From Sva-07 sp963715285 (GTDB lineage Bacteria > Actinomycetota > Acidimicrobiia > Acidimicrobiales > Ilumatobacteraceae), in NCBI GenBank assembly GCA_963715285.1, contig CAVQRU010000044.1:1-64000 (forward strand): a DNA stretch of 64,000 nucleotides, in the 5' to 3' direction. The stretch's first letter is position 1, and each line of letters opens with the position of its first letter. Of this stretch, positions 1 to 8,086 are shown piece by piece. The notes beneath the pieces are model-generated. The model was not told the origin of the DNA, did no database searches, and saw nothing but the letters and a program-made list of their open reading frames with translations. The translations under genes were made by a program, and so were the position numbers.

Positions 1-60
1 ACGGTTGGGCCGGAGTCGCGCACCAAGTTGAAGTGCGAACCCGTGAAAGCGTGCGCTGAT
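1..60 (+). repeat. Partial copy of dispersed intergenic repeat (copy H)
   Basis: The window opens inside a sequence carrying GGTTGGGCCGGAGTCGCGC. This matches the central motif (TTGGGCCG followed by a GC-rich segment) of the repeat family seen at 9589, 17175, 19300, 21017 and 21949. The left half lies outside the window, so membership rests on the core motif only. Confidence 0.35.
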
Positions 61-126
61 GCCGAGCGCATCAGTCGCACTGGCGATGCCAACCTTCGGT
101 CATGATCCAGCTCCAAGACTTGGTCG

Positions 127-528
127 ATGAGCGTTCCGGGAATCCTGCTCAAGGTCGATGCCGTCACCGTTCGTGTTCCCGACATCGACGCCGGCCTCGG
201 CTGCTACGTCGACGTCCTGGGCCATCGGGTGAAGTGGCGCAACGACGCCATTGGCCTGGCAGGCCTCGAGCTGCCGGACGGTGACTCTGAACTTGTTCCC
301 ACCGCTGAGCACGGCTACGAACCCAACTGGCTCGTCGATTCAGTCGACGACGCAGTCGAGGTGTTCCGCTCCGACGGCGGTCACGTCATTGCTGGGCCGT
401 TCGACATCCCCGTTGGCCGCCTTGACGTCGTCCTGGACCCGTTCGGGAACGCACTTGTCATGCTCGACTTGAGCAAGGGCACAAACACCACCGACGAGAC
501 CGGCGTCGTTATCGGAGTCAGCAGCTGA
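127..528 (+). CDS. VOC (glyoxalase/bleomycin-resistance fold) family protein
   Basis: A 133-residue protein with the single-domain vicinal-oxygen-chelate pattern: an N-terminal strand (LLKVDAVTVRVPDID), a GCYVDVLGHRVKW helix-turn, and the C-terminal VVLDPFGNALVMLDL strand typical of VOC half-domains. Proteins of this size usually work as dimers with a metal or small-molecule site between the subunits; the substrate cannot be told. The last 15 residues are low in structure. It stands alone between a repeat remnant and an apparently empty stretch. The ATG at 127 fits the start of the conserved domain. Confidence 0.7.
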   Translation: MSVPGILLKVDAVTVRVPDIDAGLGCYVDVLGHRVKWRNDAIGLAGLELPDGDSELVPTAEHGYEPNWLVDSVDDAVEVFRSDGGHVIAGPFDIPVGRLDVVLDPFGNALVMLDLSKGTNTTDETGVVIGVSS

Positions 529-1030
529 GCCCACGGCACTGGCGGCCAGGTGGCCGGCACTATGCGCTGCCGCATTGCGTTGCGGCGCCACGGCCGTCGT
601 CCAGTGTGATTCCGCGTGGCGGGCTGTGCGGGACCGCTCGACTGATTGGGTGCCCGTAAGAACGGCGTTGGCGCGCTCGCGAGTGGGGTCAGCTTCGTAG
701 TGGGCGTCCTCGCTGGCCATCCACGATTCCCAGTCGTCGAGTGCTGCGATGCCGTCGCGATCGACCCCGAGGCGGGGGCGTTCCTAGCGTGTGGTCTCGA
801 TCCAAGTCTGAGGTGCTGCTCGGTATCGGCGCCACTGTCAGGTTCGGCGCCAGTGGCGGGGTCTCAGCCGCTGCCCGAGCGCCCGCCTGTCTAGCGCACG
901 CCGTCCGTCCGGCTGATCGAGAGGGCATCGTCGTCCGGTGCGTTGGCACCCGACCCCTTTGAACTCTCTCGCCTCGATGGCTCGCTTCGCGACGGCTGCG
1001 CGGGAGGATCTGTCGTTCGCAGTCAGCAGC
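529..1030. other. Stretch without a convincing gene
   Basis: No open frame here has a plausible domain. The minus strand at about 640-770 reads ALDDWESWMASEDAHYEAD, which looks protein-like and may be the end of a decayed gene, but no start or complete domain is visible. A weak, doubtful relative of the dispersed repeat lies at about 555-625 (CACTATGCGCTGCCGC and TGTGATTCCGCG). Confidence 0.3.
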
Positions 1031-2110
1031 TCAGAGAGTCACGTCGACTTCGACGCCAGCGAGCACTCGCCCGTTGACCTGAATCTCGATCCGATGCGGG
1101 CCGGGACGGATCTGGCGTATCGAGACGTGGGCGAATCGGTGGCGACGCTCGATGATGATTGGCTGGCTTGCGACGAGTGTGCGGGTCGCCAGTTTGAAGA
1201 CCTTGCCAGCCTTTCGACCGGTCGCACCTTGGTAATGCACGAGGTAGTCGATCACTGCCGCGGTGTCGGTGTCGGCAACAGCCGTGAACTCGAACGTCAC
1301 CTCCTCACCGATCGCGATCGAGGCCGGGCGACACGCCAGACCGCTGAGCCGGATCGTGTCGGCGTTGCCGAAGCCGAGCACCGCCAACGCTGCGGGGTCA
1401 CCGCGCTTGACCAGCGATCGCAGCGCGTGACGGATGACGTAGTCGCCGTGCGTCGTCGCGGTCGACCATCGTTCGGCCGTTGCCACGGCGAAGGCCGGGT
1501 GGTCTTTGCTGATGTCGTTGAGATGGTTGGCCACCGAGCGGCGCACGTACTCGGATGGGTCGTCGAACAACTGGTCGAGCAACCCGATGGTCGGGGTCGG
1601 ATCATCGACCAATCGTCGCAGCCGTGCGCCCCATGGCAGCCGCGGTCGCGACCCTTCCGAGACCAGTCGCCGGACATGTTCGTCGGGATGATCGACCCAG
1701 GCGTGCAGGTGCCGCATCGTGATGTCGAAGTGAGTGTCGATGAACGGTCGGATCGCGAATTCGGCGGAGAACCGTGGTGTCAGTTCGGCCAGCAACGGCA
1801 ACGCCGTTTCGGGTTCATCGAGCATCGAGATCGACACGTACTCGCAGATCGGCAAGGACGACCAACCCTGAAGCCCGCCTGCGTCGAGAGCGGCACGTAT
1901 CACCCGATCGGCGTCATCGGCATCCGACGGCATCGTCGTCACCAACGCCGCGGCGATGTGACGTACCCGATCCATCAGCGCCAACTCGTCCAGACCGTCG
2001 AGCGCCAAGGCCACGAATCGGGGGGCATCGATACCGCGTCCGGCGCCGGCCAGGTCGGCTGCGAGACCCTCGACCATGGCAGGAGAGATCTGGTCCTTGA
2101 AGTCAGCCAT
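1031..2110 (-). CDS. AlkC-like DNA alkylation repair glycosylase (HEAT-like repeats plus Ig-like domain)
   Basis: A 359-residue protein. The first ~250 residues are helical repeats of the AlkC/AlkD alkylpurine glycosylase superfamily (FAIRPFIDTHFDITMRHLHAW, DHPDEHVRRLVSEGSRPRLPWG, DDPSEYVRRSVANHLNDISK). Motifs such as HVRRLVSEG and SVANHLNDISK are characteristic of this family, which removes N3-methyl purines without base flipping. The last ~100 residues form a beta-rich Ig-like module (GEEVTFEFTAV to GPHRIEIQVNG), which is known in some AlkC proteins. The ATG at 2110 was chosen because the 25 residues upstream in frame are not protein-like. It is monocistronic. Confidence 0.75.
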   Translation of the reverse strand: MADFKDQISPAMVEGLAADLAGAGRGIDAPRFVALALDGLDELALMDRVRHIAAALVTTMPSDADDADRVIRAALDAGGLQGWSSLPICEYVSISMLDEPETALPLLAELTPRFSAEFAIRPFIDTHFDITMRHLHAWVDHPDEHVRRLVSEGSRPRLPWGARLRRLVDDPTPTIGLLDQLFDDPSEYVRRSVANHLNDISKDHPAFAVATAERWSTATTHGDYVIRHALRSLVKRGDPAALAVLGFGNADTIRLSGLACRPASIAIGEEVTFEFTAVADTDTAAVIDYLVHYQGATGRKAGKVFKLATRTLVASQPIIIERRHRFAHVSIRQIRPGPHRIEIQVNGRVLAGVEVDVTL

Positions 2111-2489
2111 CAGAACCTGATCCAGACGGACCCGGCACGGCGTCGATGAGATCGGGCATCGCCACCAGCAGCTGTGCCCCCACACGTCGGCGAGAGCAGC
2201 GAAGGTCTGGGCGGAAACAACGTGGGCATGGCGTAAATGCCACCAGCGGCAAAACGTTCATGAGGCTGTTCGGTCTCGGGCTGGACATCGCCGTCCTTGT
2301 CGACGCCTACATCGTCCGAGCGGTTCGGCATCCGTGAGGGCGACGAACGAAAGCAGCGATCGCCAGACGGACTGTCGACATGCAGCAGGCGTCGACGAGG
2401 CGGCTAGCACGATCGGGTTGACCCGGGGTCGGCCGTTGTGCCGACCCCGAGTCCGCATGCGTTGAGGGCGTGACCGCGCGAGCGCGTAG
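2111..2489. other. Intergenic region between the AlkC-like and monooxygenase genes
   Basis: This is the upstream region of the minus-strand AlkC-like gene and the downstream region of the gene at 2490. Apart from the hairpin at 2425-2448, nothing was recognised; the short open frames have no domain. Confidence 0.4.
2425..2448 (-). terminator. Hairpin downstream of the monooxygenase-like gene
   Basis: A perfect 9-bp stem (GGGGTCGGC / GCCGACCCC) with a 6-base loop lies 42 nt past the stop codon of the minus-strand gene at 2490. There is no clear T-run, so it is a possible terminator of the GC-rich type. Confidence 0.4.
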
Positions 2490-2822
2490 TCACTGGTAGG
2501 TCGCTGCCAAGGCAGGTTCGCCGTGGAGCATCAGGGCGCTCTCGAGGTCGACCATGGAGAACATCGGGCTACAGGACTCCGATGTCACCGCCGCCTCCGC
2601 GGCTGCTTTGGCGTCTTGCATTGTTTTCCACCAAACGACCTCGACCCAGCGGTCCTCGCTGACCGAGTGTGATAGCTCTCGGGAAACGAATCCGGGCTGG
2701 GTCTTGATCCAGTCGGTTGCAATCGCGGCGGCCTCGATGAACCGCTCGCGGTCGGTGCCTTCGTTGAGCTGGAACACGACGAGTTCGAGGGCCCCGTGTG
2801 CGGTGTCGGGATTGTCAGACAT
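2490..2822 (-). CDS. Antibiotic biosynthesis monooxygenase (ABM)-like small protein
   Basis: About 110 residues starting MSDNPDTAHGALELVVFQL. The sequence has the dimeric alpha/beta-barrel signature of ABM/heme-degrading monooxygenase-like proteins: an EGTDRERFIEAAAIATDW helix followed by QPGFVSRELSHS and WVEVVWWKTMQDAKAAAEA. Members act on small aromatic or polyketide-like substrates or serve as stress proteins; the substrate is unknown. It is transcribed divergently from the TetR gene at 2968, whose region carries two copies of an operator-like direct repeat, so it is the likely TetR target. The ATG at 2822 excludes an unlikely 24-residue extension. Confidence 0.7.
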   Translation of the reverse strand: MSDNPDTAHGALELVVFQLNEGTDRERFIEAAAIATDWIKTQPGFVSRELSHSVSEDRWVEVVWWKTMQDAKAAAEAAVTSESCSPMFSMVDLESALMLHGEPALAATYQ

Positions 2823-2865
2823 GTGGTTCTCCTTCGATGATGTGCCGGGTTGGCACAGCGCTCTG

Positions 2866-2934
2866 ATTTCAGAACGATAGGTGAAATATATCATGCTGGC
2901 TCAAGGCTGGCAACAAATTTCAGAACAGTAGGTG
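2866..2934. promoter_or_regulatory. Two 18-bp direct repeats, probable TetR operators
   Basis: ATTTCAGAACGATAGGTG at 2866-2883 and ATTTCAGAACAGTAGGTG at 2917-2934 match at 16 of 18 positions and are 51 bp apart. They lie in the 145-bp AT-rich gap between the divergent ABM-like and TetR genes. Position and similarity suggest binding sites for the adjacent regulator controlling both promoters. Confidence 0.6.
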
Positions 2935-2967
2935 TACAATTAACCCAACCCGCGGAGAGGAGACGCA

Positions 2968-3555
2968 ATGGGTCGCAAGAAGACGTACGACCGCAACGAA
3001 GCTCTGGCCAGGGCACGCGACCTCTTCTGGGCCAAGGGGTACGAGGGCACCCATCTCGAAGAACTCGTTGCAGCCACCGGCGTGAACCGCTTCAGCTTGT
3101 ACGCCGAGTTCGGAGGCAAGGAGGGGCTGTTCCTTGAGGCATTGACCGACTACATCGAAGGCGCGAAGGCCACCTATGACGATCTGCTCGGCCGAGAACC
3201 CGCAGGCCTGGCGAACATCCGCGACTACTTCGCCTCCATCCGGTTCACCCGCGGCTACGCCGGATGCTTCCTGATCAACACCCTCACCGAGAAACACGTG
3301 GTCGCCGCTGAAGCATTCAAACTCGCCAGGCGAACCACCAAACACGCCCAGCGCCTCTTCCTCCGCAATCTCGAAGCCGCCCAAGCAACAGGCGAACTCC
3401 ACCGCGAACGCGACGCCGACACCCTCGCGAAGCTCCTCGTCGCCCTCGACCAAGGCCTTGCGATCTACGGTATTGTCTCCCCCTCCAACAAGGACAAAGA
3501 CGCCATCTTCGCCCAAGTCGACTTGCTGCTCGGCAAAGGTGCGCTGCCCACTTGA
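2968..3555 (+). CDS. TetR family transcriptional regulator
   Basis: A 195-residue protein with an N-terminal HTH (residues ~10-55: EALARARDLFWAKGYEGTHL, LVAATGVNRFSLYAEFGGKE) and a divergent helical ligand-binding domain. A GAGAGGAGA ribosome site precedes the ATG. It probably represses itself and the divergent ABM-like gene through the direct repeats at 2866-2934. Its stop codon lies inside the 8-bp target duplication of the IS256-family element. Because the duplicated bases regenerate the same TGA, the coding sequence is intact. Confidence 0.85.
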   Translation: MGRKKTYDRNEALARARDLFWAKGYEGTHLEELVAATGVNRFSLYAEFGGKEGLFLEALTDYIEGAKATYDDLLGREPAGLANIRDYFASIRFTRGYAGCFLINTLTEKHVVAAEAFKLARRTTKHAQRLFLRNLEAAQATGELHRERDADTLAKLLVALDQGLAIYGIVSPSNKDKDAIFAQVDLLLGKGALPT

Positions 3556-3557
3556 GC

Positions 3558-4950
3558 GGGACTGTGGATTTGACGGTGTTTCCGGTCTGACTCGCTCGCT
3601 GTGATGGCGGGCGGAAAGGAGCGGTGTGATGACCGCAACGGCAACACTGGAAGATGTGGCCAAGAAGAAGGAGTCGCCGCCTGAGTCGGCGGAACTGACC
3701 GCTGCTCGGGAACTGGTGCGCCAAGCCAAAGAACAGGGCTTGTCGCTCACGGGCCCGGACGGCTTGTTGAAACAGGACCAAGACGGTGCTGGAGACGGCG
3801 TTGAACGAGGAGCTCACCGAGCATCTCGGTCATGACAAGCACGCCGCGTCGGAGACGGGCAACGTGCGTAACGGCACCCGCACCAAGACGGTGTTGACCG
3901 AAGCAACCGGGCACGTCGACATCGAGGTGCCACGCGATCGGGCTGGCACGTTCGAACCCCAGATCGTGCGCAAACGACAACGCCGCCTGTCTGGGGTCGA
4001 TGAGATCGTGTTGTCGCTCTACGCGAAAGGGTTGACGACCGGTGAGATCTCGGCGCACTTCGCTGAGATCTACGGGGCGTCGGTGTCCAAAGAGACCGTG
4101 TCGCGGATCACCGATCGGGTGCTCGAGGAGATGAACGACTGGACGGTGCGACCTTTGGACGAGATCTACGCGGCGATCTTCATCGACGCGATCTCCGTGA
4201 AGGTTCGTGACGGCCAAGTCGCCAACCGGCCGATCTACGCCGCCATCGGCGTCAGCCTCGACGGTGAACGCGACATTCTCGGCTTGTGGGCCGGCCAGGG
4301 CGGCGAAGGCGCCAAGTTCTGGATGAGTGTGCTCACCGACCTCCGCAACCGTGGGGTGCGTGACACGTTCTTCGTCGTGTGCGACGGCCTCAAAGGCCTG
4401 CCGGAGGTGGTCGGCAACGTGTGGCCACAAACCATCGTGCAAACGTGCATCATCCATCTGATCCGCAACACGTTCCGGCTCTCGAGCCGCCGGGACTGGG
4501 ACGCGATCAAACGGGCGATCAAGCCGATCTACACCGCCGTCAACGCCGATGCCGCCCGGGTGGCGTTCGACGAGTTCACCGACACCTGGGGTGACCGCTA
4601 CCCGGCGATCGTCAGGTTGTGGGACAACGCCTGGGCAGAGTTCATCCCGTTCCTCGACTACGACATCGAGATCCGCACCGTGTTGTGCTCCACCAACGCG
4701 ATCGAGTCGCTGAACGCCCGCTACCGGCGCGCCGTCAAAGCCCGAGGGCACTTCCCCTCCGAGCAGGCCGCGTTGAAATGCTTGTACTTGGTGACCAGAT
4801 CACTGGACCCCACCGGTCAAGGTCGGCAACGATGGGCAATGCGCTGGAAGCCGGCACTGAACGCCTTTTCAATCACATTCGCCGACCGGTTCCCGGCCGC
4901 CGAGACCTACTAACCAACAATGCCGGAAACACCGTTAACGAGATAGTCCC
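3558..4950 (+). mobile_element. IS256-family insertion sequence, complete with target duplication
   Basis: The 1393-bp element is bounded by 28-bp imperfect inverted repeats: 3558-3585 and 4923-4950 share the outer GGGACT and the inner ACGGTGTTTCCGG. It is flanked by the exact 8-bp direct repeat ACTTGAGC (3550-3557 and 4951-4958), as expected for IS256 transposition. It carries one transposase gene, which is frameshifted. The intact duplication argues for a fairly recent insertion. Confidence 0.93.
3629..4913 (+). pseudogene. IS256-family transposase, frameshifted near the N-terminus
   Basis: A mutator-type DDE transposase. The catalytic regions are present: FIDAISVKVRDGQVANRP (first Asp), FFVVCDGLKGLPE (second Asp) and STNAIESLNARYRRA (Glu). 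The 5' part (3629-3775, MTATATLEDVAKKKE to TGPDGLLKQ) is in a different frame from the rest (from 3777, TKTVLETALNEELTEHLG). Family sequences read LLKQLTKTVLE here, so two bases of the Leu codon seem to be missing after 3775. Translation from the GTG at 3786 would give 375 residues lacking ~50 N-terminal residues. IS256 members normally use one uninterrupted frame, so this copy is probably inactive unless the indel is a sequence error. Confidence 0.85.
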
Positions 4951-4961
4951 ACTTGAGCGGC

Positions 4962-5300
4962 TCATCGTTTCTGGCGGGAGTGACGGTGTCGAGCAGCGCC
5001 CGGTTCGGCTTGCCGGAGCACGGCGCGGATCCGGTAGTTGCGGAATCGGAGGAACCCGAAGCCGACGCGTTTGATGCGCTTCACGAGGTTGTTCAGGCTT
5101 CGGTGGGTTCGTTCGATAGGCCGCAGTGGCGCCAGTTCGTGATCAGTGTCGCCCAGCGGGCGATCGTGCGGCCGAGTCGGCGGATCTCCGATTCTGTGTG
5201 TGTGAAGTGTGCGGCCGGCCCCGATCAGCGGGGTCGTAGCCCAGACGATGTCGGCGATTTGCGTCTGCGAGTTCTTGATCAGCAAGGTTGGTAACGCTGG
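4962..5300 (-). pseudogene. C-terminal remnant of an ISL3-like transposase
   Basis: The minus strand reads RTHRSLNNLVKRIKRVGFGF then LRFRNYRIRA, which is the conserved C-terminal block of ISL3-type transposases. After a one-base shift near 5030 it continues SGKPNRALLDTVTPARNDEP, again matching the family end. The N-terminal and catalytic parts are missing. The IS256-family element is inserted immediately at its 3' end: its target duplication is the reverse complement of the last codons. This is therefore an older insertion relic, convergent with the tetR gene. Confidence 0.6.
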
Positions 5301-5332
5301 CGAGCATGAGGACCGCGAAATCTTCGTCCTGG

Positions 5333-6232
5333 TCAAGGGAGGTCGTTGTGGTTTTCGGCCCCGGCGTTCGGCGTTGCGAGTTCGGTGAGGATCGTCGTGG
5401 CATTGTCGAGGAGGGTCGAGAAGTGGCCCGCCCCCTCGACCAGCGTCAGAGAGGCGGACGCGATGTTGTCGGCCAGGAATGCTGCCCACGCTGGGGTCGC
5501 CTGACGGTCGCTGGCTCCGTGCCAGACCGCGGTGGTGGTCTGGATCGCCGCCAGTTCGAAGCCCCAGTCGCGGTGGTAGAGCGATGCCTCGTGTACGAGG
5601 CCAGCTGGGCCGTCTCGTGCGGCCTCGTTCATCTCGGCCAGGATCGTGGCCGCGATGTGCGGTTGGTCGCGGAACATGGCGCCGTCGGCCGGTTGCATCT
5701 TGGCCCATGCCCGCAACCATCGGTCCGGGTGTTTGGACATCTGGCGGAGTTGGCTGCGGGCGACTGTTCGGTAGAGGGTTGGGTGGTTCATGAACGCGTT
5801 GACGACGCGGAACATTGGATGCAGCCCCCGGTTCGTCGCTGGTGGAGGGGCGACGGAGGACACGGTCGCAACTCGTGTGATTCGCTCGGGTAGGGCGGCG
5901 GCACACGCGAGCGCATGGGGCCCGCCGCCGGAGTGACCGACGAGCCCGAACCGTCCGAGATCGAGTCGATTGGCCAGTTGCTCGACATCGCTCGACCAGT
6001 CCAGGAGTCCACGACCCGGCTGGTAGGTCGAACGGCCGAACCCCGGCCGCTCCGGGCAGATGAGCCGAACACCGGTCGCAATTGCGGCGGCTTCCAACAG
6101 GCTGCCGGCGAGTCGGGAGTCGTTGCCGCCGTGGAAGAACATGACGGGCCGTCCTGCTTCGAGGCCGAATTCTGCCCAGCAGAGCGTTCGGCCATCGACA
6201 GTCGTCATCTCCAGTCGTTCTCGGTTGATCAT
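5333..6232 (-). CDS. Alpha/beta-hydrolase
   Basis: A 299-residue alpha/beta-hydrolase. The oxyanion motif FFHGGN is near residues 32-37 and the nucleophile elbow GHSGGGPHA near residue 99, with Ser101 as nucleophile. Asp in GASDRQATP and His in EGAGHFSTL complete the triad in the C-terminal third. The PERPGFGRSTY segment is typical of proline-iminopeptidase or epoxide-hydrolase-like members. The substrate is unknown. ATGs at 6232 and 6208 are both possible. It stands alone, 91 bp from the SRPBCC gene. Confidence 0.8.
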   Translation of the reverse strand: MINRERLEMTTVDGRTLCWAEFGLEAGRPVMFFHGGNDSRLAGSLLEAAAIATGVRLICPERPGFGRSTYQPGRGLLDWSSDVEQLANRLDLGRFGLVGHSGGGPHALACAAALPERITRVATVSSVAPPPATNRGLHPMFRVVNAFMNHPTLYRTVARSQLRQMSKHPDRWLRAWAKMQPADGAMFRDQPHIAATILAEMNEAARDGPAGLVHEASLYHRDWGFELAAIQTTTAVWHGASDRQATPAWAAFLADNIASASLTLVEGAGHFSTLLDNATTILTELATPNAGAENHNDLP

Positions 6233-6323
6233 TCGGCCCTGATTCCGGTTGGGTCTTCAACATGGGTGTCTCGGACTACCCATGTGTAGCGGGCCGGCTC
6301 GAAGCGAGGAGCGGCTCGACGGT

Positions 6324-6773
6324 TCAGCGGTGTTTTTCGAGATGGCGCTTGAGTCCCTCGAGGAGTTCGCGCATTCCGGCTCGGTAGTTGCGTCGGACGG
6401 CGACTGCGTTGAGGATCCGTCCGAGCGGGCCGTACTTGAGGGTGTAGGTCGGGCTGACGGTCACCTCGGTGCGATCTCCGATTGGGCTGTCGGTGAGGGT
6501 GAACGCGATGTCGGCGGTCTTGAACGGAAGGGTCGAGTCGGTGATCCGGAAGGTGATCGCGGTTCCTGGTTCGAACTCGACGACGTGTTCGGTGAGCGAG
6601 TGCTTGGTGGAGATGTCGCAGTGGCGGGCACCTCCGACGCCGTCGATGTCGTTGGTTCGGTGGGATGCGATGAGGCCTGGATTCCAGGTGGCGATGGTGC
6701 CGATGTCGGCGAGGGCTGCCCACACGGTGTGGCGTGGGGCGTCGATCGTGGTTCGTTCGGTGAAGGTGCTCAT
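6324..6773 (-). CDS. SRPBCC (polyketide cyclase/START-like) family protein
   Basis: 149 residues beginning with the family hallmark of an N-terminal strand and helix (TIDAPRHTVWAALADIGTIATWNPG), followed by the long beta-sheet of the hydrophobic-ligand cavity and a C-terminal helix (AVAVRRNYRAGMRELLEGLK). It is probably a ligand-binding or cyclase-like protein. Its ATG overlaps the stop codon of the LLM oxidoreductase upstream (ATGA at 6770-6773), implying translational coupling and a shared job. Confidence 0.8.
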   Translation of the reverse strand: MSTFTERTTIDAPRHTVWAALADIGTIATWNPGLIASHRTNDIDGVGGARHCDISTKHSLTEHVVEFEPGTAITFRITDSTLPFKTADIAFTLTDSPIGDRTEVTVSPTYTLKYGPLGRILNAVAVRRNYRAGMRELLEGLKRHLEKHR

Positions 6774-7615
6774 GGGAGATGCTCAGAGAGTTGGTGGGTG
6801 TGGGTGTCGAGCGCGGCGAGCACGGTTGCCTCGTCGGCGGGTGGGAGCCAGATGACGACTCGATCGATGCCAGCGTCGTGGTAGCCGGCCAGGAGTGCCG
6901 GGTCGCCCTGAGATGAGTACACGGTCACGACCGCGGTCTCGGGGTCTCGGTCGTGTTGTTCGAAGGCGTGGCGGAGTCGGGGAAGGTGGCCGACGACGTC
7001 GCCGTAGCCTTCGATCGGGAGCCAACCGTCGGCCCAGGTGGCGATGTCATCGAACACCTCGCTGGTGGCGCGTGCCCCGATGTGGATCGGCGGGGCGGGC
7101 TGCTGGACGGGCTTGGGCCAGGACCACGACGGCTCGACCGCGCAGTAGTCGCCGCTGTAGGCGCCCTCGTCGCCGGTCCAGAGCTCGCGCATGAGGGCGA
7201 TGTGGTCGATCAGTCGGGGGCGCACGGTGTCGAGATCGACGCCGTGTGTTGCGCATTCCTCACGGTTCCATCCGTAGCCGACGCCGAGTTCGAGCCGGCC
7301 TGCGGACTGCCAGTCGAGTGTGGCGATCGTCTTGGCTGCGATGACCGGGTCACGCAAGGCAAGCAACGCCACGCCGGTCCCGATTCGCAGCCGGGTCGTC
7401 GTTGCCGCAGCTGCGGCGAGCGCGATGAACGGGTCGCAGGTGCGTCGGTACCACTCGGGAAGTTCACCACCGGGCCACGGCGTCGCACGTGACACCGGGA
7501 CATGGGTCTTCTCGGTGACCCAGAGCGAGTCGAACCCGCGTGCTTCGACTTCGGGTGCGAGACGATGCATCGGCATCGTTTGGTCGGTGGCGAAGATCAT
7601 CACTCCGATCTTCAT
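6770..7615 (-). CDS. LLM class F420-dependent oxidoreductase
   Basis: A 281-residue luciferase-like monooxygenase fold protein starting MKIGVMIFATDQTMPMHRL. Family motifs are FDSLWVTEKTHVPVSR, ATTTRLRIGTGVALLALRDP, and GRLELGVGYGWNREECATHG near residues 100-120. The C-terminus ends with VVIWLPPADEATVLAALD. Actinobacterial members usually reduce or oxidise substrates with coenzyme F420. It lies between the SnoaL-like gene and the overlapping SRPBCC gene, forming a probable three-gene operon. The frame stays open upstream to 8047, but that part encodes the neighbour in another frame. Confidence 0.85.
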   Translation of the reverse strand: MKIGVMIFATDQTMPMHRLAPEVEARGFDSLWVTEKTHVPVSRATPWPGGELPEWYRRTCDPFIALAAAAATTTRLRIGTGVALLALRDPVIAAKTIATLDWQSAGRLELGVGYGWNREECATHGVDLDTVRPRLIDHIALMRELWTGDEGAYSGDYCAVEPSWSWPKPVQQPAPPIHIGARATSEVFDDIATWADGWLPIEGYGDVVGHLPRLRHAFEQHDRDPETAVVTVYSSQGDPALLAGYHDAGIDRVVIWLPPADEATVLAALDTHTHQLSEHLP

Positions 7616-7641
7616 TCCAGCGTCGCCGTCCTTCGTCGAGT

Positions 7642-8038
7642 TCACGGCGCGGCTGGCTGGTCGTAGCCGAAGAACCCGGCGAGGTGCACGATCCGGCCGT
7701 CGTCGATGACCGCAACGTCGAGGCCGTCGAGTGCGACGACACCGTCGGCGCCGATCATCTCCCAGCCCCACCGCACCAGGTTGTGATGGGCGTCGACGCC
7801 GCCCTTCTGACGGAACGAGCTTCCCGGGTAGGTGGCGTGGAACCCGGCGAACATCGCCGCCAGCTGCTCGTGGCCGGTGACCTCGGCGATCGGGTCGCTG
7901 GACTGCGCGTCCGGTGCCCAGGTGCGACGGATCGCGTCGCTGCGAGCGGTGTCGCTGGTCGCGTTCCAGCATTCGAAGTAGCCGTCGATCAGGGTCTGGG
8001 GGTCGGTGGTGCTCGTGGTTGTCTGTCGTGTTGCTCAT
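7642..8038 (-). CDS. SnoaL/NTF2-like protein with apparent frameshift near the start
   Basis: The protein reads TLIDGYFECWNATSDTARSD, IRRTWAPDAQSSDP, then VVALDGLDVAVIDDGRIVHL and AGFFGYD, a typical NTF2-like (SnoaL) fold of ~130 residues. The ATG at 8038 (MSNTTDNHEHH) is in a different frame from the body, and no ATG, GTG or TTG lies in the body frame. A one-base indel in the run of five Gs at 7998-8002 would join them, so a frameshift or sequence error is likely; a CTG start is the alternative. It lies 26 bp upstream of the LLM gene, probably in the same operon. Confidence 0.6.
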
Positions 8039-8086
8039 GTGTGCCATCGTCGGGCAACTCGTGACGCAAAGCGATGACCCGTTGGG

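Noticed and set aside
938..2149. 403-residue plus-strand frame at the AlkC-like locus
   Set aside because: The minus strand gives clear AlkC-type repeats and an Ig-like domain; the plus frame has no domain and is a shadow.
3626..3835. Programmed frameshifting in the IS256-family transposase
   Set aside because: There is no slippery heptamer or following structure at the junction, and this family uses a single frame; a deletion is simpler.
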